Shown: positions 1-7,838, numbered from the stretch's first letter. The stretch: DNA of 8,292 nucleotides from CAYSWF01 sp964562905 (GCA_964562905.1 CAZLVG010000041.1:1-8292); one strand, 5' to 3'. The notes: generated from the sequence alone by a model not told the origin. Numbers and translations are program-made.

Positions 1-36
1 ATTTTGTATTGGAAACCGAAACTCATTTCAGCCCCA

Positions 37-60
37 TCTTGTGTTAGACAAGACTTTTTC
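37..60 (+). terminator. Possible intrinsic terminator of an upstream gene
   Basis: A 6-bp inverted repeat, TCTTGT at 37-42 and ACAAGA at 48-53, encloses a 5-base loop and is followed by a T-rich run (CTTTTTCTT). This is the layout of a rho-independent terminator on the plus strand. The stem is short and AT-rich, so it would be weak. No coding sequence is recognisable in 1-36, so which gene it would end cannot be seen. Confidence 0.35.
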
Positions 61-89
61 TTGCTGCGGCCCAAAAAATATGCTACAAT
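61..89 (+). promoter_or_regulatory. Putative sigma-70-type promoter of the giant surface gene
   Basis: The extended -10 element TGCTACAAT (81-89) differs from the consensus TATAAT hexamer at one base. Seventeen bases upstream lies TTGCTG (61-66), which matches the first three bases of the -35 consensus. Transcription would start near 96, leaving an untranslated leader of about 90 bases. The promoter of the downstream operon has nearly the same -10, TGCTATAAT, which supports both calls. Confidence 0.5.
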
Positions 90-111
90 GAGCTAAACTG
101 CTCTTTCAGAA

Positions 112-145
112 CTGTATACACAACGATTAACCAATGTGTATACAG
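112..145. promoter_or_regulatory. Perfect 10-bp inverted repeat in the leader, candidate operator
   Basis: CTGTATACAC (112-121) and GTGTATACAG (136-145) are perfect reverse complements around a 14-base spacer. Each arm also contains the self-palindrome TGTATACA, at 113-120 and 137-144, with centres 24 bp apart. Two palindromes about two helical turns apart suit a pair of bound dimers. The RNA could instead fold into a hairpin about 40 bases before the start codon. The element lies downstream of the proposed promoter, so a bound protein would more likely block than activate. Related sequences occur in the two other intergenic regions. The binding protein is unknown; the HTH domains of the following gene are an obvious candidate, by inference only. 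Confidence 0.5.
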
Positions 146-185
146 GTTACAAAAAATCCCTCAACAAAAACAAACACAAACATAT

Positions 186-3100
186 ATGTCCGATTCGGCA
201 CCAGAAGATGACAAATTAGTTCCCATCTCCGAAGCCGCCCGTATCCTGGGCGTTTCGATTGCTACGGTGCGGAGATGGGACAACCAAGGCAGACTCAATG
301 CCGTACGCAGAGGCGGGAAGCAAGGACGCTACCGCTATTTTTTGTTAGCTGAACTGGAAGCCGTCAAGCTGGCCAAACCACTGTCTATATCTGAGGCGGC
401 CCATGAGCTGGGCTTGTCTCCTACCACCCTGCGGCGACTTGAGGAGCAGGGGGTGATTAAGCCGGAGCGGAATAAAGCGGGGGAGCGGATTTATACGCAC
501 GACTGCCTGGAAGAGTTCGTTAACTCAGAATATTGGTTGAGCCGGAGAAAGGTGCAGGAAAAGATATTGGAACCCTTCGTTGAGTGCCAGGAGGGCGATA
601 TTGAGAAAAAGACACACACAAACGAGAGCGAAAGCAGGAATCAGGACGAAGAGGACGATGAATCAGAACATAGGATTCTGGCTGCTATTTCCCAGCGTAA
701 TGATCGGGCATTGTCCGGAGTCTTACGCTTTCGAAATTATGTGGTTGGATCAGCGCTCTTCCTGACCACCACTTTTGTCCTGGTCGTAGCTACATTGACA
801 GTATTATTTTTACTATTCCCGGAGGATATCGGCAGTTTTTTTGGATATTATCGCGAGATTGAAGATTCTAATTTAGTTCAGTCAGAAGGAGAACCACAGG
901 TACTTGGCGTGCAATCAAACGGAGAAAAACGCAATGGCCTCTCAATCGCTCTTATGCCCTTTAGTAAAATTTCCTTGCAATTAGTGAAGGTGATAGATGA
1001 GGAGAAGTACGCGAGGGCTGTTCCCGACCATTTTATTACTGATATTCGAGATATTTTTGCCGTAACCGAGGAAGGCGACTTAACTCTTCTGTATAAGCTT
1101 AAGCTGCCTGATAGCACATATCTGCAGATTCTCGAGGGATTATCGGTAAGCACAATCGAGAATTTGGACGCTGAGAGCCTGCAAGGACGGGTTCCCGGGC
1201 AAGAAGCAGGTCAGATTGTGTTCTTGGATGATGATGGCAACCTCCAGCTGTCTGGTCAGCTGGTAAGCGCATCGGTGGGCACGGAAGCTATTCTCGATGG
1301 TGCGGTGACAGAAGAGAAGCTTGCTGAAGGAGCACTTGACATTGCGGGACTGGAAGAAAACAGCGTCACCACAACCCATATTGTCGATGGCGGAGTCGGG
1401 GAAGGTGATATAGCGCGGGGCGCTATCACGGCTAATGAAATTGCCAGTTCGTCTGTTAACTCAGCAAAGATCAGGTATGGCGCCATTGCAACATCTAACC
1501 TTGCAGATGATCTTATTACCTCGGTAAAAATAGCGGCTGGGGCAGTTGAAAATAGTGACATAGCCGATAGCGCAGTCACGTCTTCTAAGATAGCCGACGG
1601 CACGATTGCTGCTCTTGACATTGCCGATGATGCCGTAGAGGCGTCTAAGATAGCAGATAGCGCGGTACTGGAGGCACACCTGAAGTCTGTCGACAGTGCC
1701 GTAGATGAAGAGTGTTTAACTTACGAAACCTCAACGGGGGACTTTGAGTGGCAATCGTGCGGGACGTTTAGTAGCATAACGCTGTCAGGCGACTCTGGGA
1801 CTGACCAAACGCTAGCAGAGGGGGACACTTTAGAGATTGCTGGAGGCGATGGCTTAACAACGACAGCCACTACAACGGATATTCTCACCGTTGCACTTGA
1901 TCTTCTGGATTCAACTGACGGCACTGGTTCTACTTCTTCGAACTCAGGCCTTGAGTTTCAAGGCTCTGGCAGTGATGAGCTTGGTTTGCTTCAGGGGTGT
2001 GCCGATCAGGAGTTGTTAAAGTGGGATGATACCAATGGCGTGTGGGAATGTTCGGCCGATGCGGCCGGCGGCGGCGGGTACACATTTTCGATTACAGATG
2101 GTATAACCAGCCAGACAATCGCTGATGCTGATGTGGTAACTTTCACCGACGGCACTGGCATCAATGCTTCAGTTTCCGCCACTGACACGGTCACCATTGC
2201 GTTAAGCCATCTGGGATTGGAAAGTCTGTCTGATCCCAACGCTGATAGAATTCTTTTCTGGGACGATTCAGTGGGAGCCAGTACCTGGCTTACGGTTGGG
2301 TCGAATATTTCAATTACCGATACAACGATCTCTGCCACCGACATCTCGCAAGCAACTACATTTAGTGTTCAAGGGGATACCGGTTCTGCCCAGACCATTA
2401 GTCAGGGGAGCACACTCTCTATTTTGACCGACGGTAACTTAACAGCAACTGCTTCCGCAACCGATACGGTAACAATCAGTATTGATGCTGATGCCATAGA
2501 CGGAACAGAGCTAGCTGATGCCATCACGCTCGACAGCGCACTTACTGTCACAGTTGATAATAGCGGCAAGTCATTTACCATCAACTACACAGACACTGGA
2601 TCAGCGCTCACTGATGCTTTAGTTATTACCGGTGCGGCTTCGACGACTGTGACCGACGCGATTGACGCCTCGGACGCCGAGATTGTCAACGCCCTCAACA
2701 TCGGCGNNNNNNNNNNNNNNNNNNNNNNNNNNNNNNNNNNNNNNNNNNNNNNNNNNNNNNNNNNNNNNNNNNNNNNNNNNNNNNNNNNNNNNNNNNNNNN
2801 NNNNNNCCGGGGTGTTAACCGACGCGATTGACGCCTCGGACGCCGAGATTGTCAACGCCCTCAACATCGGCGCCAACAACATCGTCACGGCCGCCACCAC
2901 CATCGCTTCAACTGAACTTGATCTGCTGGATGCCGGCATCACCCTGGGCGAGCTGACGGACTCGGGTACCTTGACTGCCACCACGGTGGACATTAACGGG
3001 GGAGCGATTGACGGCACTACCATTGGCGCTACCTCCGCTTCCACCGGCGCCTTTACCACCCTGGACGCCACCGGCGCGGTCACCCTGGGTGACAATTCCA

Positions 3101-5376
3101 GCACCGTGGCCGTCAACTCCTCCGACTGGGATATTTCAACGACAGGCGCCATTACCGGGGTGGCCTTTGACGCCAACGGCACCGGCAACTCCTTAAGCAA
3201 CGTTGACGGGGCTGACCTGACGGCTGACACGCTGGACTTCACCCAGTTCGTTGATTCCGCCGCCCTGGATGCCGCCCTGACCATCACCGGCACGGCCGGC
3301 GAGACGATCTCCTTTACCCGCACCTTAACGGACGCTACGGCCGAGAACGCGGCTACCATTACCGCTACCGCCAGTGATACCTCCTCGGGCACCACGGCGC
3401 AATACGGCCTGTATCTAGACAACGCCGCTTCCACCGAAGGGCTGGACGCTTCGCTCGTCATCGACAACTCCGATGCCGATGACGCGGTCGTAGCCGGCAT
3501 CAAGTTCATTGACGCCGGCGGCGGCTTCACCTCGCTCATCGACAACGCCGGCACCTTGATTTCCGGCACCGAGCTCAACCTCCTGGACGGCAAAACCACC
3601 CTGGTGGACATCGATGACGCGGTGGCGACCGCCATCACCGGCACCGGCGCTCTTAACGCCGGCAGCATTACCTCCGGCTTTGGGGCGATTGACATTGGAG
3701 CTTCCAACTTCACCACTACCGGTATTGTCTCCACCGATACTCTCACCTTAACCAACACCGGCACCTTAAACGGCCTGGACGCCATTGACGCCACCGGGGA
3801 GGCGACTTTAGAAGCGGCCCTCGACTTAACCGGCGATATCTCCGGCACGCTGGCGGCTAACACCATCGGCGCTGACAAAGTGCTCGAATCCCACCTGAAG
3901 GCGGTGGACAGCGCTGCCGATGAAGAGTGCCTGACTTACGAGACCACCACCGGCGACTTTGAGTGGCAGAGCTGCGGCGGGGGGGCTACCACCTTGCAGG
4001 ACGCGTATGACGCCGGCGGCAGCATTACCACCACCGACGCCAAGGACATTGACATCACCCTGGCGGATACCACCACCGATTCTAACCTTGATATTCAAAT
4101 CGCCACCGGCTCCACCTCCACCGCCTCCATCACCCGCGCCGCCGGGGCCGGCACCGCCAATCCCGCCCAGCTGCTGCTCTTAGATGATCTGGACGCTGAC
4201 TTAACCATTGCCGACGGGCTGAAGGTCACCACGGCCGGGGTGTTAACCGACGCGATTGACGCCTCGGACGCCGAGATTGTCAACGCCCTGAATGTGGGAG
4301 CGAACGCGATTGTCGGGACCACCGGCGTGATTGACTACACTAATTTTGACGTTGATGGTTCGGGTAATGTCACCGCAGCTTCACTTGATGCAGGTAGCGG
4401 GACAATCCAGACAACCGGCTCGGTATTGGGCAACAGTATTGACCGCACCGCTGCCGGTGAGCTTGCAGTGGGTAATACAACTGCCACCTCGGTTTCTATC
4501 TGTAATTCAACTGCCTGCGATACGCTGACACTGGCAACAAATGCCGATGCCGACACGATCACTGTTGGCGACTCGGTGGATACCTTCTCCATTGCCAGTA
4601 CCGCCTTCACGGTGAGTTCGGCCGGGGCGGTCTCGGGAATAACGACACTGGCTTCAACCGGCGACTGGACGTGGACGGCCACCACGCCGACTATCACCAT
4701 CAGTAGCGCCGAAACGTTTGCTATCACCGACGGCACGGACACATTCAGCGTTGATACATCCGGGTCGTCCTTCTCGTACACGGACGGCACCAACTCGGTT
4801 ACCTTTGACGTGGACTCCGGACCAGCCTATGTGGGCACCGCCCGGCCGACCCAGAAAGTCACCTTAATTCCGGAATATCCCGGCGCGGTGCTGACCGGCG
4901 ATGGCGCGAATAATACTGGCACTATGACATCGGACTTCTGTTCGAACGGCAACACCAACCCGCCTGATATCAACACCGGCGTGTGTGCGACCGCCGGCGA
5001 CCTTCACAACTACTACAGCTGGACAACGACAACATCCGGTGAAGACTACGATATTTGGATTCCCTACCAAATTCCGAGCGACTTTGGAGCATTTGCCGCC
5101 AGTGACACGATCAAGGTGTACGGCTGGCGGACTGACGGCACGACTAATGCGGTTACTGTCTCGCTCTATGATGATGCTGATGCTCTATGCGGGAGTGCGA
5201 CGGATGTGGCGACCGGCACGGCCACGTGGACCCAGACTGCTCTCACTGGTGATGAAACGGGTTGCACCGCTATTACTGCCGGCGATATTGTGACCTTCCG
5301 CATCCAGCTTGATGCTGACGCGAGTGACTTTGCCCGGGTGGGTGAGATATCCTTCAGCTACCTGGCAACTTTCTGA
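186..5376 (+). CDS. Giant membrane-anchored surface protein with tandem N-terminal MerR-like HTH domains (interrupted by assembly gap)
   Basis: The visible sequence gives about 1,696 residues plus the gap. Two MerR-like helix-turn-helix domains occupy roughly residues 11-58 (ISEAARILGVSIATVRRW) and 66-112 (ISEAAHELGLSPTTLRR). A charged, acidic linker (about 120-180) leads to one membrane span at about 186-211. This predicts DNA binding in the cytoplasm and everything after 212 outside. The exterior holds decapeptide repeats (about 402-501), two copies of a paired-cysteine segment (C510/C525 and 3886-3975), another cysteine pair (C605/C622), three QTI...DTVTI modules, an ADRILFWDDS motif (686-695), and a C-terminal beta domain (4855-5373) with four cysteines. 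Such repeats resemble phage tail fibres and CPR giant surface proteins. Codons run in frame 186 before the gap and in frame 2809 after it; the shared repeat on both sides shows one gene. ATG 186 lacks a Shine-Dalgarno sequence but follows an A-rich leader. The exact function is unknown; sensor-adhesin is inference. Confidence 0.85.
1389..1688 (+). repeat. Ten tandem decapeptide repeats (30-bp period) in the giant protein
   Basis: Ten consecutive 10-residue units follow the pattern x-[V/I]-x-x-x-x-[I/L]-[A]-x-x, for example AVTSSKIADG and TIAALDIADD. Small hydrophobic residues recur every five positions. The DNA copies have diverged, so the period survives mainly in the protein, which suggests selection on structure. 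Similar KIADGTI-type repeats occur in phage fibre and bacterial surface proteins. A stalk or beta-helical coil is a reasonable inference but is not shown by the sequence. Confidence 0.75.
1671..1760 (+). repeat. Paired-cysteine segment, copy 1
   Basis: This 30-residue segment of the giant protein contains DEECLTYETSTGDFEWQSC, with cysteines 15 residues apart that could form a disulfide outside the cell. It follows directly on the decapeptide repeats. A second copy lies at 3886-3975. The two share 26 of 30 residues but only 68 of 90 bases. Confidence 0.8.
1767..2490 (+). repeat. Three related ~45-residue beta modules
   Basis: Three modules share the frame G-D-x-G-x-x-Q-T-[I/L]-...-D-T-[L/V]-...-T-D-[T/I]-[V/L]-T-[V/I]. 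They start near 1767, 2079 and 2355 (about residues 528, 632 and 724). Between the first and second lies a cysteine pair (C605 and C622) around LLKWDDTNGVWEC. Between the second and third lies the ADRILFWDDS motif typical of fibre-like proteins. Alternating hydrophobic and Thr/Ser residues predict beta strands. The modules probably build the shaft of the surface structure. Confidence 0.65.
2652..2706 (+). repeat. 55-bp repeat at the left edge of the gap
   Basis: This stretch encodes TDAIDASDAEIVNALNIG and is identical base for base to 2818-2872 on the other side of the gap. The assembly stops at the end of the identical stretch, as expected where reads could not be placed uniquely. It is part of the giant gene. 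Confidence 0.85.
2707..2806. other. Assembly gap (100 N)
   Basis: Exactly 100 unknown bases, a conventional placeholder for a gap of unknown size, sit inside the giant gene between two copies of the same repeat. The codon at 2706 needs two more bases and the sequence resumes with the last two bases of a codon at 2807-2808. The true gap must therefore be a multiple of three for the gene to be intact. The apparent frame change here is not a real frameshift. Confidence 0.97.
2807..2872 (+). repeat. Repeat at the right edge of the gap
   Basis: It contains GVLTDAIDASDAEIVNALNIG-coding sequence. Bases 2818-2872 equal 2652-2706, and bases 2807-2861 equal 4235-4289, each over 55 bp. This is therefore the middle of at least three copies in the gene. 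Identity at the DNA level, against divergence in the other modules, indicates recent duplication or gene conversion. Confidence 0.85.
3886..3975 (+). repeat. Paired-cysteine segment, copy 2
   Basis: This 30-residue segment contains DEECLTYETTTGDFEWQSC with the same 15-residue cysteine spacing as the copy at 1671-1760. It lies in the GC-rich central part of the gene and uses mostly G- or C-ending codons, unlike copy 1. A run of seven G follows at 3979-3985. Confidence 0.8.
4235..4289 (+). repeat. Third copy of the 55-bp repeat
   Basis: It is identical to 2807-2861 and then diverges (NALNVGANAIV here, NALNIGANNIV there). It sits close to the point where base composition falls back towards that of the 5' part of the gene. 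It is a candidate recombination partner for the copies at the gap. Confidence 0.8.
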
Positions 5377-5415
5377 AATGACTAGTAGCTTTACAAAGGT
5401 AATAATTTTTAGAAT

Positions 5416-5452
5416 GTATAGACAGTGGATAAGCAACGTATAGACGCTTAGC
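5416..5452 (+). promoter_or_regulatory. 22-bp-spaced direct repeat upstream of the secreted-protein operon
   Basis: GTATAGAC occurs at 5416-5423 and again at 5438-5445, starting 22 bp apart, about two helical turns, so both would face the same side of the DNA. If transcription starts near 5471, the centres lie near -51 and -30, where an activator or repressor could contact RNA polymerase. No good -35 hexamer is present, which fits activator dependence. Bases 5429-5452 match 7835-7858 at 21 of 24 positions. Which protein binds is unknown. Confidence 0.5.
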
Positions 5453-5454
5453 CA

Positions 5455-5463
5455 TGCTATAAT
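5455..5463 (+). promoter_or_regulatory. Extended -10 promoter element, probably giving a leaderless mRNA
   Basis: TGCTATAAT holds a perfect TATAAT at 5458-5463 preceded by TG. It ends seven bases before the ATG at 5471. The usual distance from -10 to the start of transcription puts the first base at or next to the A of the start codon. No Shine-Dalgarno sequence is present, which agrees with leaderless translation. Confidence 0.6.
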
Positions 5464-5470
5464 TGACATA

Positions 5471-6877
5471 ATGACTACAAAAAAGAAAAACAGGCGGCTC
5501 TGGCGCGATATCCTCATTACACTCCTGGCCATCGCCTGGGTATTTTCCGGCTGGCCGCGGGTTTTAAATTTCCCCCCAAAGATTCACAAGGCATACGCTA
5601 CTACAGAGACGTTCGACAGCTCAACTACCTGGACGGTGCCGACTGATGTCTGTGAGGTTACCGTTGAAGCGTGGGGGGCTGGCGGCGGAGGCGGCAGCGG
5701 CGCGAGTAATGACGCCGGGGCCGGCGGCGGCGGCGGCGCGTATTCCAGCTCGCTTATTTCCGTAACGCCGGATGATACCGAAACTATAACTGTCGGAAGC
5801 GGCGGATCTGCTACAAACGTAGGAGGGGATACATCTTTTCGGGATACGAGCACGGTTATGGCAAAGGGCGGCGGCGGAGGTGGAGCTGGCACCACGACCG
5901 GCGCCGGCGGAGCAGCCGGCAGTGGCGTGGGCACGACTACGTTTTCCGGCGGAAGCGGAGCAGCCGGTGGAACCGCCGGCATTCCCGGTAATCGTGTTGG
6001 AGGCGGCGGCGGCGGCTCGGCCACTGCATCCGCTGACGGCGGGAACGGGAGCGGCGGCACCGGAGGAAGCGGCGAAGGTGCGGGCGGAGACGGGACAACC
6101 GGATCCGGCACGGGAGGAGCGGGTACAGCGCCGGGAGGTGCAGGCGGCGGCGGAGGTGCATCCGGAACTGGTGGCGCGGGTGCGGCCGGCCGGGTGAAGC
6201 TTACCTATACGGCAGATCCCGGATGTGATGCGGACGAGTCTACTTTTACCCTCAACGACTATCGCTGGTATGTGGACAACGACAGCGAAAACGTGACGGA
6301 CCCATGGGGGAATCCGGATATTGCCGAGAATACTGCTATTGCCCCGCTGCCGGCCGGCAACGACCCGCCGGACAGCGCGCAGGAACTGCGTTTGCGGGTG
6401 AACTTCACGGTGAATACGGCTGATCTTTCCGCTTCCAGCCAGCAGTTTAAACTGCAGTTTAAAGCGGGGACGGACGCGGATTGCACCACCGGCAGCTGGA
6501 CGGACGTGGGAGCGGTGGCGGCCAGCGCCTGGCAGTTTGCTTCTTCCGGGGTGACCGACGGCACGACCTTAACGGCTCTGAAGCTGGCCGCCTCCGATGT
6601 GCTGGAGGTGTACGCTAAAGCTAACCCGACGGCGACAAACCCGAACAGCGCGACGAGCGGGCAGGATATTGAATACGATTTTCACATTATCGGGTCCGGC
6701 AGTGACTTTGCGGACGCAACGCAGTATAGCTTTCGGGTTCTTGAATCAGACGACACGGTGTTTGACGGATATACCACCTGCCCGACGCTGACGAGCGAGC
6801 CGGGTACCGGCAACCTGCTGCGCCACGGCAACTTCTTTGCCGATGGGGTTGAACAAGGCTTTTTCTGGGCGGATTGA
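5471..6877 (+). CDS. Secreted glycine-rich surface protein
   Basis: The 468-residue product begins with a basic stretch (KKKNRR), a hydrophobic segment at about 14-28, and a possible signal-peptidase site after AYA at residue 43. Residues about 46-247 begin with a TFDSSTTWTVP...VTVEAWGAGGGGG motif, as in the glycine-rich domain of phage fibre and CPR surface proteins, and continue as a long Gly/Ser/Ala/Thr-rich tract. Residues 252-468 form a second domain with NDYRWYVDND and DPWGNPDIAENTAI motifs, three cysteines (252, 338, 437), and the ending LRHGNFFADGVEQGFFWAD. I recall this domain from CPR secreted proteins; its function is unknown to me. The ATG follows an extended -10 by seven bases. 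The stop overlaps nothing, but the next gene starts one base later, so the two are probably translated together. The likely role is a cell-surface structural or binding protein. Confidence 0.88.
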   Translation: MTTKKKNRRLWRDILITLLAIAWVFSGWPRVLNFPPKIHKAYATTETFDSSTTWTVPTDVCEVTVEAWGAGGGGGSGASNDAGAGGGGGAYSSSLISVTPDDTETITVGSGGSATNVGGDTSFRDTSTVMAKGGGGGGAGTTTGAGGAAGSGVGTTTFSGGSGAAGGTAGIPGNRVGGGGGGSATASADGGNGSGGTGGSGEGAGGDGTTGSGTGGAGTAPGGAGGGGGASGTGGAGAAGRVKLTYTADPGCDADESTFTLNDYRWYVDNDSENVTDPWGNPDIAENTAIAPLPAGNDPPDSAQELRLRVNFTVNTADLSASSQQFKLQFKAGTDADCTTGSWTDVGAVAASAWQFASSGVTDGTTLTALKLAASDVLEVYAKANPTATNPNSATSGQDIEYDFHIIGSGSDFADATQYSFRVLESDDTVFDGYTTCPTLTSEPGTGNLLRHGNFFADGVEQGFFWAD

Positions 6878-6878
6878 T

Positions 6879-7802
6879 ATGCGCACGATTTTGACTCATT
6901 GGTTAGTGCCGGCTGCGATAGCTGTTTTGGTCTTTGCCGTTGTTCGGCCCACCTTAGCGCAAATTGCCGAACGGGAAGCAGAGCTGACACGCCAGCTGGC
7001 CGGGCAGAACGTAACTGCCGGTGAGGAGATTGTTGGCGGCTGGCGGCAGGTGTATTACGAAATTGATGGCAAAAAAACGCTGGTAACTAACGGAGAGCAG
7101 AACAGCTACGATCCGGTTATTGACGGGGAGTATATGGTATGGGTGACCAGTATTAATGGCGCCGGGCAAATTTTCCTATATCATATCCCCACGGAAGAAA
7201 CGATACAGTTGACCCACGGCAGCACTAATCTTAATCCTTCCTTGTACGATAACAAGGCGGCCTGGGAGCGCTGGGTGAATGACCGTTGGCAAGTGTTTTT
7301 CTTTGATGGAGTGCGGACTTTCCAGCTGACGCAGACAGACTTGGCCGTGGAGCCGCACGTGACGGCTGAAGGAGTATTATTTGCTCGCAAAGATGATGGA
7401 GGAGCATGGCGCGCTGAGCGCTATATGTTCGTTAGTAACACGATAGAGCTGGTGGAAAAGGGGCTGGCTGGTAAGCTAGCGGTGCTCCGCGGTAGTCGGG
7501 TTGCGACAGTTTTGGATATTTCTCCCTCACCTACTCCAGAAGCAACTTCTGGGGTGGAGCCGACGCCCGCCGGATCGCCAGTTCCGAGCGACAAACCTAT
7601 GCCAAGCGAGGAGCCTACTGCCTCGCCCCTACCCAACCAACCGCAATCGGTAAGCCAGGAGGAAATCGAGCAGGAGCTTAAGGAAACTGTTCCGGCAACA
7701 CCATCTCCGACACCAATACCTTCACCTAGTCCCGAACCTGATCCTCTTGTCTCCCCAACGCCGGAAGTAATCCCTGAATCTGCGACACTGCCCGCTCAAT
7801 AA
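6879..7802 (+). CDS. Secreted TolB-like partial beta-propeller with Pro/Ser/Thr-rich tail
   Basis: The 307-residue product has a clear signal peptide (MRTILTHW, hydrophobic 9-22, likely cleavage after TLA at 27). I chose the ATG at 6879 over 6837 because it puts the signal peptide at the N-terminus and starts one base after the preceding stop. Three blade-like repeats begin near residues 78 (DPVIDGEYMVWV), 119 (NPSLYDNKAAWER) and 158 (EPHVTAEGVLFAR), about 40 residues apart, as in TolB/WD40-like propellers. A full propeller needs six or more blades, so this one is partial or assembles with other chains. Residues about 215-307 are rich in Pro, Ser, Thr and Glu with SPTP-type motifs, resembling a flexible, possibly glycosylated wall-spanning tail. 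There is no C-terminal membrane span. The product is likely exported with the glycine-rich protein; its ligand is unknown. Confidence 0.82.
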   Translation: MRTILTHWLVPAAIAVLVFAVVRPTLAQIAEREAELTRQLAGQNVTAGEEIVGGWRQVYYEIDGKKTLVTNGEQNSYDPVIDGEYMVWVTSINGAGQIFLYHIPTEETIQLTHGSTNLNPSLYDNKAAWERWVNDRWQVFFFDGVRTFQLTQTDLAVEPHVTAEGVLFARKDDGGAWRAERYMFVSNTIELVEKGLAGKLAVLRGSRVATVLDISPSPTPEATSGVEPTPAGSPVPSDKPMPSEEPTASPLPNQPQSVSQEEIEQELKETVPATPSPTPIPSPSPEPDPLVSPTPEVIPESATLPAQ

Positions 7803-7811
7803 AGCCACATT

Positions 7812-7838
7812 TTATGCAGTGTCTATAACACTGCATAA
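7812..7838. terminator. 10-bp hairpin after the operon, possible terminator or operator
   Basis: TTATGCAGTG (7812-7821) and CACTGCATAA (7829-7838) pair perfectly around a 7-base loop, nine bases after the stop of the propeller gene. No T-run follows on either strand, so it is not a classical intrinsic terminator. Its position between converging genes suggests transcript ending or 3'-end protection. The loop contains TCTATA, related to the GTATAGAC motif nearby. Confidence 0.4.

Noticed and set aside
1389..1688. CRISPR array suggested by the 30-bp period
   Set aside because: The units are adjoining, coding, and diverged in DNA, with no conserved repeat and no spacers.
2619..3878. Long open frame on the minus strand opposite the giant gene
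   Set aside because: It is Val/Ala/Ser/Pro-rich, runs through the gap and mirrors the biased codons of the plus-strand gene. There is no start signal and no domain.
2662..5376. A separate second gene starting just before the gap
   Set aside because: The ATG-led stretch before the gap is out of frame with the true coding. The post-gap frame continues the repeat of the first half, so one gene is the simpler reading.
5391..5410. Possible terminator after the giant gene (TTAC, AAAG loop, GTAA, then T-run)
   Set aside because: The stem is only four AT-rich base pairs, too weak to claim, although the following T-run is suggestive.
5584..6111. Proline-rich open frame on the minus strand
   Set aside because: It is simply the reverse complement of the GGC/GGA-rich glycine tract; the low complexity explains the absence of stops.
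6837..6878. Upstream ATG for the propeller gene
   Set aside because: It would add 14 residues before the signal peptide and overlap the previous gene by 41 bases. The ATG at 6879 fits better.
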